Below, in pieces: positions 22,531-33,242 of a stretch of 64,000 nucleotides of DNA. The DNA comes from Tricholomella constricta (lineage: Eukaryota; Basidiomycota; Agaricomycetes; Agaricales; Lyophyllaceae), in contig JAACJP010000061.1 in assembly GCA_013368375.1 (NCBI GenBank), positions 62,001-126,000 on the forward strand, written 5' to 3'. The notes under the pieces are model-generated. The model saw nothing but the letters and a program-made list of their open reading frames with translations. It did no database searches and was not told where the DNA came from. Each line of letters begins with the position of its first letter. Position 1 is the stretch's first letter. The translations under genes were made by a program, and so were the position numbers.

Positions 22531-23829
22531 CCCCTGCTTGCGGCATCGATCGCACTAAAAGGACAGGTAACAAGTCACGAGATGAGAGAACTGGCGACCA
22601 GGAGCAGAGATAAAAGACCTACGGGTATGGGACGCTCAAACCACCCCGGGACCGCCTCCTTCAAATGCGCCACCTTCTCCACCGTTACCGACGGGGATAC
22701 CGCCGACCGCGGGTTCGCGTCGCGTCTCTCGCGTCGATAGGGCTGTCCACCCGATCAAATCAAAAACTTATGTCATGTCACAGCTGGAGACCGGCATTCT
22801 AAGCCTCAAAATCAAAATCTTATGTTTTTACATTGCCTTACAAATACATCAACCTTAGTACAAGACCGTCCACGCATGGACGGTCTTGGTATGAGACTAA
22901 CTCATTACCGTCAATGCAAGGCACCCTCATGTTCTCCTCTTCTCGTTTGAATGACTTCTATTGAATCACTGAACTCCGTTAATTTTACACAGCTTCTCGC
23001 ATAGGCATTTGATCCAGTGAGTGCTCCCGGCAGTGAATTGGGATGGGCGGCGTACATCCTAAGGAGCGGCTGGACAATGTGACATTATCAGAAGTGCGGA
23101 CAGATATTGGTTGCCAGACTCTAGGCTCTAAAGAGATAATTACCTTTTTCCCTATGTTACACCTCCATACTCTTCTGATGGCTTGCAGGATGAGGATCAT
23201 CCTTCAAGGTGACGACTGCCTGGTGCTGCCAGGAGAAACAGATTGTGAACCAAGAAGGTTTTTGTAATTCTGTTACGGCACTTACAACATGTATTTCTCC
23301 TGATGGAGGCATTCGAAATTGAAAGTTATCCAGGGGGATATGTGTCGAATGATAAGAATCTTCACCATGGAGCTGTTCACACAGGCTTTCTCTTGAAGTC
23401 AACCTGGTATCGAAGAGATCAGATTCAACTTCTTACGAACTTGCGATACAGGACTTACAAGCTCATTACTGAGAGCACATAGACTGCAGAGGATTTGCTT
23501 CAGGATTATTGCACAACAGAATGCACGAAAAATCACGTACGTTGCAAGCTAGGTAGAAGGAAGATTATACTGCAGGAAGTCAGAAGCTGCCGAAAAAATC
23601 AAATCTGGTCTGGATACACTTACAAGATGAATGTATTGGGTATCACGAGAAACTACAGCAGGGGGTCAGAGTTGTGAACGTTAACAGTAAGCACAGGGTC
23701 CACCAGTATCAAATTCATCAACGCAGCAACACTGGTAACAGCGGTTATGATAAGCAGCGATGGACATGTCTCAGATAAATATCATATACCTTGTGGCAGC
23801 TCCTCGATTGACAGTGTATATAGTCAATT
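22531..23829. other. Mostly non-coding; contains a strong hairpin
   Basis: A perfect 12-bp stem with a 4-nt loop (CAAGACCGTCCA / TGGACGGTCTTG) lies at 22861-22888. The left part up to about 22740 shares the base bias of gypsy element 1. From about 22985 on, the - strand again shows intron-like signals that could continue the microexon gene to the right, but I cannot chain them with confidence. Confidence 0.4.
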
Positions 23830-25330
23830 TGGTCAGAACATTGTTGGTGCTGAAAATTGCCAACCGATTAGCACATCAGGACATAGCAAATGAGGACCCA
23901 AACACCTCTTGATATTCGACTTCGATGAGTGGAGCAACCACCAAAGCATTGGAGTGATTGTGATGTCACACACTGCAGCGCTTCCAGCTTGTGTGGAAGT
24001 GATTTTCTGAATGTGGCTAATCACAATTAAATGCAAGATTTTCCATACTGTGCACGCACCGCTGTTGACGCGAGACAATGGACCCTCTCAACGCGAAACC
24101 TGTAAGAAAAGCATGCGTAAAATGTATCAATCTTGCCTACGACACCTACACAAGGATTGTCTGAGCTACATTTGGGATGAGAAAGGTAAATGAAGGCAAC
24201 ACTGTGGTAATACGGACTGAATCCAAATGCTGCAAATTCCGGCGCGTTGTTTAAAACTGAACTGGCTCCGATGCAACGGGCTCAGTAACTCACCAATCTG
24301 CAAACCTGCCAGAATTGCCTTGCACAAATCTAAGTGTCACAGAGTGTAGGCAACTCACCACGGGAGCAGTGCACAGGAGCCTCCTTTGGCCCTTCACAAC
24401 TGAATACGTAGCAGTTCGGCATTTCCACCCAACAGAAGAAATCAAATTTACTCACAGGTCCAAATTCGAGTAGCGAAGAACCTGGACAAAGGTGTGGTTG
24501 AGCCGTAATAGGCAAAACTAGTGATGAAGGCTTACACTTGTGCAGTGAAAGCAGTCAAGTACTGAGTCAGCGATGAGCAAGACCCCGCTGAGTTCGAGGA
24601 CGAGGCTTACAACCAGGAGCAACATTGTCTTCATTGATTTGCATAATTAGCCTCTGCTCAAATGCAGCAAAAGTTCAGAAATATACTGGAGCAGAACTTT
24701 GACAACTAAGCATGGAAAATTCAGAGAACATCAAGCAGAGCTCACAAGGGTATCTGATCTAGCAGTTCCGGGCTGTCAAACCAAGTAACGAAGGAGACAT
24801 ATATCTGATGACTCAGAAAAGTCATTTGCAGAGTGGCGAAAAGGCTAGTAGATTGTAAAATGTTCCTTTAATCACAGGTGTGATCAAGTACTACTTCAAC
24901 ATACAAAAGAATGGCCACCTAAAAAAAAGAATCCGTGAGGCAAGGCCCACTGACAGGAAGCTCAACTCATATTTGCCTTTGTGGATGCAGTGTCCTTTGC
25001 GCTATGTGAATGAAAGTATTGCATTACCATGAGCTGGAAAATACATCAGTCACGTAATGTTATCTGAGGAATCGTTGAGGCCTTACCAATCCTACACCAT
25101 ATAATCTAGACGGCACATCCATGAGCAAGGGAAGAGTATCAGGCAATTCCAACTTATTACACTGCGTTGAGCATGTAGGAGATCATTTGGCAGCCCCAAG
25201 TCTCGGTGAAAGTAGGTGGAGACAAGGCCATAGTCGTTGCGGTCGCGATATGATCTTGAAGTTAGCTTTACGAAAGGTAAAAAATGAAGACCATGCGCTG
25301 CGGGTAATACATCCATCCATCCTTCCATCC
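23830..25330 (-). CDS. Candidate microexon-rich gene, product unknown (partial model)
   Basis: No long ORF exists, but on the - strand small exons separated by 33-64 nt GT-AG introns chain in phase without a stop: 24918-24895, 24844-24813, 24772-24746, 24705-24687, 24653-24611, 24561-24536, 24481-24456, 24399-24359, 24305-24294, 24229-24214 (12 to 43 nt each). Donors include GTAAGC, GTGAGC and GTGAGT. The translated chain contains several cysteines (FCQSSAP, LDCFHCTS, LCEGPKEAPVHCSR). The frame can be carried further left through short exons to about 23833. An upstream open piece (LTSRSYRDRNDYGLVSTYF, 25290-25190) probably belongs to the same gene. Start, stop and function are not identified; chance chaining is possible, so only a locus is claimed. 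Confidence 0.4.
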
Positions 25331-25829
25331 ATGCTCATCTTAACTGATTGCTTGTGGGAAAGCAAGACACAAAAACAGAAAATCTCACCTTCCCCGTTTC
25401 AGACCATGTTTTTGTATAGCTTGATTCAATATCAAGGTCGACTTGGAAATGAAGATGATCCACGGACTAGAGCTTGACCATCGCCCCATGTTGTGATATG
25501 ATCTGTTGATCGAGTCCGAGTCGGCAAGGGTTCGTGTGAGCACATCACATTGTGTCTTATTCCGAATCAGCAGGAGTGCATTTGTTAGTCTTGTGCTCTG
25601 GCATAACTGTGTTCGCTCATCTCCTAATCGTTAGGATGATCATAGGAACAGAGGCCCGCACCCTGATACTTGAGTATATTGTTGTTTACAAAACACGCAT
25701 CATTTCCTGCTTAACCTCGGATTCCGGCCACCGTTGTTTCCAACAATTCTTTCGGACTGTCCCAATGAAGCTACTTTGCGTCAATCACCGCATGCAAAAT
25801 AAAACTGGAGACGCTTACAAAATGGTTTC

Positions 25830-26995
25830 CCCCTTCAACCTGGAAGAAGCGCGTTGGTCGTACTTTCCAACCCTTGGCCAGATACTCTTCGTGATTCCTC
25901 TTTGCTTAAATATAGCCCCACACGCATTGCCAATTAGATTTAGTCGCACCGATAAAAATGACAGGGACTTTCGCGAAGAAAGTTTGCGTGACGTTCTCAT
26001 CGAAGAGGACGCGGTTGGAAGGTCGTTGAGAGTTTGCTGCATATACCTACAGCTCGCTTCGGTCAGATACCCAACATGGACAGTCATCATATAGGGTTAC
26101 TCACATGGACAACTCGGACCGAACAGCGGCCGCCTCGTTGTATATCTTCTGGAACTCCTCAGGAGTCCATGAGGTGATTGTGGCATGGTCAGTGCGCTTT
26201 CTGTAGTCCAATCCATGGATGCTGCTAGACAAGTCTGGGTGTTCAAAATACGAGCTCACCCAGAAGCCGAAACACTTCTACAACTCTTCAGGTGTTTTGC
26301 AGTCCGGGTCAATCCAAGGGTTATATGTCTTTTCGTCGGCAGGAAGTTTGTAACCGAAGGATAAATATGGTGGATCTTGACCACGATAGTCGTTAGTTGC
26401 CAGAACCCATTTGGATCATGAGCACCACACACACCATACAGAACAAGATCCTTCACATAGGATTCCAGAAGGGTATATAGCTCGGGTGGAAGGAGACTCC
26501 GAGGGCCGGAGAACAGAGACATTGCTGTCGCCGTGCCCATGGACCAACCCATGATAGTGACGCCGCCCGTCTTCTGATCTCCATTTATCTTAGGAATTCA
26601 CTCCCTCTCGATATACTGCCCGAGGAAACCCTGCCTTGGATTGCAAGTCTATCGATGAAAACTTTCCGACCATGCCTGAGATCGTCAAATTTGGTGTCGG
26701 TGTACTTGGTCGAACCAGGATAGTCCCTACGGTTCCAAACGACGATTCAAAGATTGCATTGGTGTGCGTAGGCATGCGACTTATCAAAGCCCGCTGTACA
26801 AAAGTGATAATGACAGTGAATTATCCGCAACAGTCACAACAAGGAACACGGGCTCCATCATGGACCAGAACATAACAAAATACTTACGTCCAGTGAAAAC
26901 GCTACCGTGGAGAATGATCAAAGTAGTGTAGTTGTTGGAAGGGGGTGCACCATTGTCAGTAAAGAGATTTTTGATATCCTGTCAGCTAGTTTGTA
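25830..26995 (-). pseudogene. Alpha/beta-hydrolase pseudogene
   Basis: Pieces in order on the - strand match a fungal alpha/beta hydrolase: YTTLIILHGSVFTG (oxyanion-hole region, near 26930), NRRDYPGSTKYTDTKFDD, TGGVTIMGWSMGTATAMSLF (nucleophile elbow G-W-S-M-G, near 26535), LLESYVKDLVLY, then PPYLSFGYKLPADEKTYNPW, and a C-terminal DENVTQTFFAKVPVIF segment near 26000. Damage is clear: a 1-nt frameshift after RLAIQ, a TGA in YIERE-stop-IPK, a lost 3' splice site before DYRGQDPPY (CTAACG|AC where AG is expected), and a TAG in CKTPEEL-stop-KCFGFW. The original enzyme class cannot be narrowed further. Confidence 0.75.
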
Positions 26996-27194
26996 TGTGT
27001 GGGAGGACATTACCGCGAGACTTGTCGAAGGGTAGATTAAGAATTCAATTTGAATGTGCCGTCAAATTGAAGGGTGGGGACGACGGTAAGTGAATGAGGC
27101 AGTACTCATCAGAATTTAGGGCCAGGATTCGCCATCGTGCTGTCCGAGGATGCCCACTTGATTCATTTTGCATTAGCATTGATGACGGGCACGA

Positions 27195-27200
27195 TGATTA
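27195..27200. repeat. Target site duplication TGATTA (left)
   Basis: Identical to 27819-27824 on the other side of the inverted-repeat element. Confidence 0.6.
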
Positions 27201-27818
27201 TAGGACCCCGGCATATACCTATACATGTTCGATCTGACTGCGGACACATCTGGGTCTGGAAATGGCCTCATGTCCGATCCAAAGTAGCGTACATATGAAC
27301 CTTTTTTCAAGGTAGGTCCGATCCTAAAAAGGACATATACATCATCAAGTGAGAGGTCCGATCCAGTTGCAGACATTTGTGCTGGGTGGTCGAGGTCTGA
27401 TCCAGCTGCGGACATGCCCCTAGGCCGTCACCTAAGTAGTAAAAACATGAACTTGTGGCTCCAAACAGTCTGATTGTATATGTGCACAGCATGATATTTA
27501 ATTTTAAATGTGTACATATTCTGTCGCCAGCACTTTGTGGGCACTCCGTCGTGGTAAATGTCCGATCCCAGCGCGGACACTGGATATTTGATTCTCTCTG
27601 TGGACACACTCCGTCGAAACAGATGTTCGATCCTCTATGCGGACACCCATAGTCGCCAGCAATGTCCGATCCTTGTTGCGGACACTTTTGACTTGGGTGA
27701 GGAGGTCCGATCCTAGTACGTACACTACGTACCCTAAATAGCCCAAAATGTTGCGGACACTTTTGTCCAAATCTGATGATTTAGGATCGGACCTATATAG
27801 GCATATGCCGTGGTCCTA
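27201..27818. mobile_element. 618-bp non-autonomous inverted-repeat (MITE-like) element
   Basis: Imperfect terminal inverted repeats begin TAGGACCCCGGCATAT at 27201 and end with the complement of TAGGACCACGGCATAT at 27818; similarity extends about 40 bp. A 6-bp target duplication TGATTA flanks it (27195-27200 and 27819-27824). The interior is made of many diverged copies of GTCCGATCC...GCGGACA, which are themselves small palindromes. It codes nothing. Confidence 0.7.
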
Positions 27819-27824
27819 TGATTA

Positions 27825-28137
27825 TATGGAGTAACGACCACCGGAAGTACCTCAAACGAGCCAAAAAATTGGACATGCATATACATAAGTATGCAATAAG
27901 GCTTTCACGCTTCGTAAATTTTCCAGGAGAAAGAGAAAGGAGGAAAGGTAAAGGTTTGGAGAGGGGGGGCCCGCGCGCGCAATGCGTGAAGATTATTTTA
28001 GTTGGGCGCTTCGGGGCTTCCCCTGTACAAATGGCAGTATGCTAGATAAGCGAGAGAAGCAAGACTACCCACCTGGAGCATGGCTCAACGTCGTAGATGA
28101 ACGAGCTTCCCAAAAAGAGCATGCGAAAGAAATATAA
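27825..28137. other. 3' side of the DIRS-like element
   Basis: Non-coding stretch between the recombinase stop and the inverted-repeat element; it holds a G/C run (GGGGGGGCCCGCGCGCGC near 27965) and the possible left inverted end of the DIRS-like element. No gene. Confidence 0.35.
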
Positions 28138-29719
28138 TTAGGAAGTAGGAAGATTGAATTTTTGTGCAAATTCGTTACGACGAGCGGTCCAAGCACGCGT
28201 GATAGCGATGGGTACGAGGTAGTCAAGCCTGCGCCAGTAAAGTAAGAAACATAACGAAGACCAGCCGCTGAGTTTCATAATGATCTCAGGTGGGACACCG
28301 GAGGCGAGGAGTTCGACGGTTCCACCGATGCGATAACTGTGGCCGTAAACGGGATCGAGATGATGAGAGACGAAAATTTCAGTAGTAATGTGAAGGAATT
28401 GGGATTTGGTAAGGGTCTGGTAAGAGGAAGAATCAGTAATGAAAGCAAAAAGGTGAGTCGGAGTGGAAATGTGATTAATACGAAGATGGTTTTGTAACGC
28501 AGTAACGGGACAGAAGATATTGTTGGTGGCGGTCAGGATGCATTGATCGCCGGTAGTCGGGGACGTTTTGGTGGAGGGAAGATGGAATGTGAGGACTTTC
28601 GTGTTGTTGACAATGGAGGATTTGAAATTAGAGAAGCGCGAGATGTGTTTAGAGGGATCGAAAGCGGCAGAAGGCGGGAGCAGTTCGCCGAGACGGCGGC
28701 AACCCCAGAACGCCGCGAGTGCGGCCGCCCAAGTAGCAGCTCCGCAGGGGGAATGTACATCGAGATGATGGTGGAGGCAGAGTAGATGTTCACCAGAAAT
28801 GGGGTTGCGTAGGGGCCGTTTGAAAGGGGAGCCGAGTTTGTTAGCAGATCGTTGTAAAGAACGTACTAAGAGGTCTCGGCCGTGCCATTCAGCACGATTG
28901 AGAACATGCCAAGCTCGAAGACCGTGAAGCCAGTTACGAACGGATTCACCTGAACAAGATCCCGCGGCGTCGGCAACGAAGGCGGAAAGAAGTGCGTCCG
29001 AGGCTGGCATACGAAGGGTTTCTGAGATATGAAGACGGTCGCAAAATTGTGTGAAACGCAGCAGGCCCGCTCCATAAGATTGACGAGTGGAGGGGGATAA
29101 AGAATCAAGAAAACGTAAGAGAATTTGCGACTAGAAGATTTTAAGAATAAATAAGAGACGTATGAGGAGAAAATACCTGATTTTCGACAGGTAATTGGGA
29201 GTCGAGAGACGCCTGTGCGGAGCTCGAGTGTGGTGTGGTCCACATCAGTAGACACTGGTCGGCGGGAACTACGGGACGGAGAGGACTGGGATGGTAAGAA
29301 TTAGCACCTGAGGGAATTTTAGTAGGATGGGAAGGTAAGGCGCGTGCCGCTTGTTGACGCGCGGATAATGGGGCGACGTAGAGGCCCGGAGCAATGAGAG
29401 AGGAGGTGGTACGAGGTGGCAAGGACATAGTTTCGAGAGGTGACACGTCAGGAGGCAAAGGTAATAGAGATTGAGTGGTGGAAGGATTTGGAGTGTTTAC
29501 GAGCGACGGAGTGCGTGGAGGACACTTGCGCATAGCATAGAGTCCAAAACCGACGTCGACGGCTACCCAAGGAGCCGTAGAAGAGTGGTGGCTATCCATG
29601 AAAGAAAGAGATAAGTTCGCGCGGCAAGTCGAAGTTGCGCGCCAGGTAGGTTCTGGGAGCGCCCGATTCCCCACGCGAGATCGGGTCAGCGGGATTGAGG
29701 CTGGATTCAACGTAGACAA
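28138..29719 (-). CDS. Tyrosine recombinase of the DIRS-like element
   Basis: Two exons, about 29719-29177 and 29130-28138, joined by a 46-nt GT-AG intron in phase 0. The SAM-like N-terminal domain contains STRQSYGAGLLRFTQFCD and MPASDALLSAFVADAAGS. The catalytic domain shows WGCRRLGELL (first Arg), GHSYRIGG (H-x-x-R), a Trp in the last His/Trp position (LSGWSS) and LLYWRR (Tyr nucleophile). Tyrosine recombinases of DIRS elements insert circular cDNA without target duplications. The first exon overlaps the RNase H ORF in another frame, so expression probably needs splicing or a separate start. All catalytic residues are present. Confidence 0.75.
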
Positions 29720-30858
29720 AAGATGGGACGATAAGGTGTTGAGCGAGGACCGAGTAAGTTCTGCGAGTACATAGATTTATGGGGATATTGGGGCTTCGGT
29801 GCTTGTGATGAGCGCCAATAGCGCCGAAGTTGTCGGAGTGGATAAGTATGTGTGTGTTGGAGAAATTGAGCTGGGCAAGAAAGGAGATGGCCAGTTCGAC
29901 CGCGACAGCTTCTAACCAGCAGATATCGTGGTTAGGTCGTTTCCAATCGTGGAGGAGTTTAAGAGCATGCCAGAAATCTCCGATTATGATACCGATACCC
30001 CAGGACGTAGAGGCGTCAACGAAAAGATCGATTTGCGCCACCTTTTGGATCGGATGGAGAACTCGTGTCCCAGAGGGGTTTTCAAGTTTGGAATGCCACC
30101 AACGTAAAGCGTGGACGACGGAGTCTGAAAGATGATGAGAGACGTAGGTATTAGCTTTGAAACCTGAGAGGAATTAGGAGAGAGAGGTAGGGAATAATTA
30201 TAAGTCTAACCTGACATGAAATTAGATAGAGCCGGCAAATGAGAAGAACCTTCGGGATAAACGAAGGAGACATGGACAAGTGTTCCGTATATAATTTGGA
30301 TGTCGCGCAGGTTGAAGGAGGAACGACGCACAAAATGTGCTTCGAGAATGGTGGAAACGCGATGGAGGTACTTCAGACGTTTCTTCTCTGGCAAAGATAC
30401 GGTATGGGCGATGAGGTCCCAAGAAAAGCCGATATACGTGAAAGAAGAGGAGAAACAGGGGTCCGTCTTTTCGGGGTGCCACGGGATGTTTAGATCTGCG
30501 ACGAGAGCCATAATAGAATCTCGGTCATGAGCATATCGGTAAATACCATCGGCGAAAACACCGTCTTTGACAGGATATCGAAAGGCTTCGATATCGTCCT
30601 CGTATTTGAGAAACAAAGACGTAGGCCGGGTCTCGGCATGCCAAATATCTATGGATGCGTTGGCTACCTGTCCTGAATTGCTACTTGCCAGACGAGCGCC
30701 GAAAGGGTGCACGTGGTCGATGTAAAAGGTGTTTTTAAATGAAACTACTAGAAAGGGTTTATGATCTGGCAGGGCAGGGCAAGTGCGATGAAAAGCTTTG
30801 ATATCGAAAGACATCGCTTGCGTGCCAGGAGGGGCGCGCGCTGTCAGTTCACACCAAG
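29592..30858 (-). CDS. Reverse transcriptase C-terminal part and RNase H of the DIRS-like element
   Basis: The exon starting at 30840 carries RAPPGTQAMSFDIKAFHRTCP (RT palm with the first catalytic Asp), KPFLVVSFKNTFY, and SLFLKYEDDIEAFRYP (YEDD active site). A 47-nt intron (30210-30164) then joins to ANTYVSHHLSDSVVHALRWWH and RNase H: DLFVDASTSWGIGI, WLEAVAVELAI, ILIHSDNFGAIGA, SLNPADPISRG, which have the D-E-D-D residues. The N-terminal part of the RT lies beyond a 2.4-kb interruption at 33259 and above. Confidence 0.7.
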
Positions 30859-31445
30859 CTTTATGAAAAAGATCAGTGTCCAGGCTCAACCGGAAGCTAT
30901 TATGTGCGACGGGAAGGTCACCTGGTGTTCGTTGGGGAATCTTTCCAGATACGATTACCTAGGAGTGGGTTAGTTTATTATCTGGTCTAGAGATGGGTGG
31001 TTAGTCGATTGTCTTTGTTGAAGAAATATATCTCAACAATGTTTCAGACAATGAGCAGCTGTAGAGTAGATCGTTAGAAACAGTGACGAGGGTTGTAAAT
31101 GGACGTGATAAGTGTCGTAGATAGTCGTGATAGATGTCGTGAGTGTGTCGTTGAAGATAATATATGTATACGATGTCTTGATGTACGATGACTTGATATA
31201 CGATGACTTGATATGCAATAACTTGATTAGACTTGACTTAACTTGACTTGATATATATGATGACTTAGATAAACTTGACTTAACTTGACTTAACTTGACT
31301 GGCGGATGTATACGATGACTTGATTAGGCTTGACGATGACGAAGGCTTCCTGATAACAAAAGATAGAATACGGGTCAGCAATAAATGTGATCAACTAACC
31401 GCAGTTAATCAATACGAGAAACAATGACGAAATAGATCTAACAAG

Positions 31446-31850
31446 GTTGCTCACTGTTTCTTACAGTGACGAACAAGCTTGGAAGATATGAACGACGATG
31501 AACACTAGACTGAATCACACTCTTCTGGGCACTGCCAGGCTCGAGTAGACTTGTACTAGACTTGACGAGAGATTCCGAGTTTGCTCACTGTTGTGGACAG
31601 TGACGAACAAACTAACTATCAACTTGCTCACTGTTTCGTACAGTGACGGACAAGATTAACAGACAAGAACAACAGAGAATACTAGCTCCTTCGCAACTCT
31701 TCTGGGCACTGCCAGGCTCGAGCAGGAATTCCACTAGACTGAAACTGACTTTCTGGTTTGCTCACTGTTGGCGACAGTGACGAACAAACCAATCTACCAA
31801 GTTGCTCACTGTATCTTACAGTGACGAACAACCTTTGGTAGACAGAAACA
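31446..31850. repeat. Two tandem 178-bp repeats with palindromic boxes
   Basis: The period is 178 bp (boxes at 31446, 31623 and 31801). Each unit has a TTGCTCACTGT...ACAGTGACGAACAA hairpin box, a TTCTGGGCACTGCCAGGCTC segment (about 31523 and 31700) and a second GTTTGCTCACTGT hairpin box (31579 and 31756). The third copy is partial. Confidence 0.75.
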
Positions 31851-32028
31851 ACAGTGAATCAACTAAGATTACTGCCTTGGTCAACAATATGACCAATGGG
31901 GGGGTGAGTGCAGGCTGTATATTGGATGAAACCACTGTTATACCACACCAGACTGGGGGGAATACTCAATTTCCTCTCCCTTATATACATTTTGGCTACC
32001 TACACTTACTAAGCATTGATGCAGTACA

Positions 32029-32600
32029 ATGAGTCATGTAGAGTCATATATTGTAAGTGAAGGAGTCAGAATGAGTCAGGGTGAGTCAGAATATGTATTT
32101 ATAGAAAGAATGAGTCAGGATGAGTCAGAGCATATTTATAGAAATATAATGAGTCAGATGTTATAAATAAACAGCCTTGACTGTAAATAAGTCATCCTGA
32201 TGCAATCTATGAGTCAGATTACATGTGTAGAGTTAAAAATAGAATAGTAATGAGTCAAGTGTTATAATGACTGTAAATGAGTCATCTAGATGCAATCCAT
32301 GAGTCAGATCACATGTAGAGGGTTAATTATAGAACACTTGAGTCAGATTGTCAGAATGGAGTCATATAGACATGAGTCATGTTGAGATATGGGTTATATT
32401 TAGCACACTTGAGTCAGAATATCAGATTTGGGTCATGTAGGCAGATGAGTCATGTGGGGGTGTGAGTCATGCTGTCATATGAGCCATGCTTACATGAGTG
32501 TCATGTGGAGCATGTGGACCATCCTGACATATGAGTCATAAAGGTGCAATGAGTCATGAGCTGCATATGAGTCATAATGACGAAACGAGTCATATGGATC
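32029..32600. repeat. Array of about 20 TGAGTCA motifs
   Basis: TGAGTCA (often ATGAGTCAG or ATGAGTCAT) recurs about 20 times in 570 bp with irregular spacing. The heptamer equals the AP-1/Gcn4 type bZIP binding consensus; whether this matters is unknown. Confidence 0.7.
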
Positions 32601-32639
32601 CAATCAGTCAAGTTCAGGAGTTATGACTAAGCTGAGGTC

Positions 32640-32915
32640 ATCTGACTTGTCCTTAGGATTACAGAATCATCAGAATGATGGAGTTAACCATTGCGCCATG
32701 TGGGCTGCTTAGTAATCTCTTATGATTATAAAGTTTTGCACCAGGCCGGGATTGAAGCAAGGTCAAAAGTGCCAAAGCAGTAGGTGCAATTTAACCACTG
32801 AGCCATTGGGCTGTTTGTGACAAGCTAGACTTTAAACTGTTTATAAGGCAGGGATTGAACTGGTGTTATAAGATATAAGACCTTTCTTTAGAGTGATCAA
32901 TTCGACTGAGTGGGC
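32640..32915 (-). repeat. Three tandem tRNA-like units (SINE head candidate)
   Basis: On the - strand the middle unit (about 32815-32738) has a Pol III A box TGGCTCAGTGGTTA and a B box GCTTCAATCCC. The unit downstream has A box TGGCGCAATGGTTA, and the unit upstream has B box AGTTCAATCCC. The units are diverged, cannot fold as true tRNAs by eye, and lead into the TGAGTCA array, which could be the SINE body. Confidence 0.55.
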
Positions 32916-33242
32916 TTTTTATGTCACTTTGTCTGAAACACTTTTCAGGCGTGACAGCGCGACCTGAGAAGAGAGCGTCAAAATTTTGCCGCGAGATTCA
33001 AGAGAAGAGAAAGCAACATGAAGATGTTGAAAAATTTTGCATTGAAAACCCACGAAGAGATTTGCCAAGAAGTAAGATAGAGTTAAAGATCGCAGTCGAT
33101 CTGAGATTGCGATATAAAGTAGATGGCAGAGATTGTAGAGTATGCCTGAAGAGATTATCAAGAGAGAATAGGGTCCGCAAAGCGACCAGAGATTATAGGG
33201 TGCAACACCCGAGGAGATTATATGACAAGATAACAAAGGAAT

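Noticed and set aside
14080..22745. LTR pair for gypsy element 1
   Set aside because: Base composition changes near both positions, but I could not find a repeated sequence or target duplication, so no LTR is claimed.
25552..26094. 180-residue ORF on the + strand
   Set aside because: It lies antisense to the hydrolase pseudogene's C-terminal part and shows no domain features.
28138..29719. Crypton (recombinase-only DNA transposon) as alternative identity
   Set aside because: An RT with YEDD and an RNase H lie directly upstream on the same strand, which fits a DIRS-type retroelement better.
31446..31850. Regularly spaced palindromic repeats resembling a CRISPR array
   Set aside because: The genome is fungal, the period is 178 bp with conserved spacers, and no cas genes exist; these are tandem repeats.
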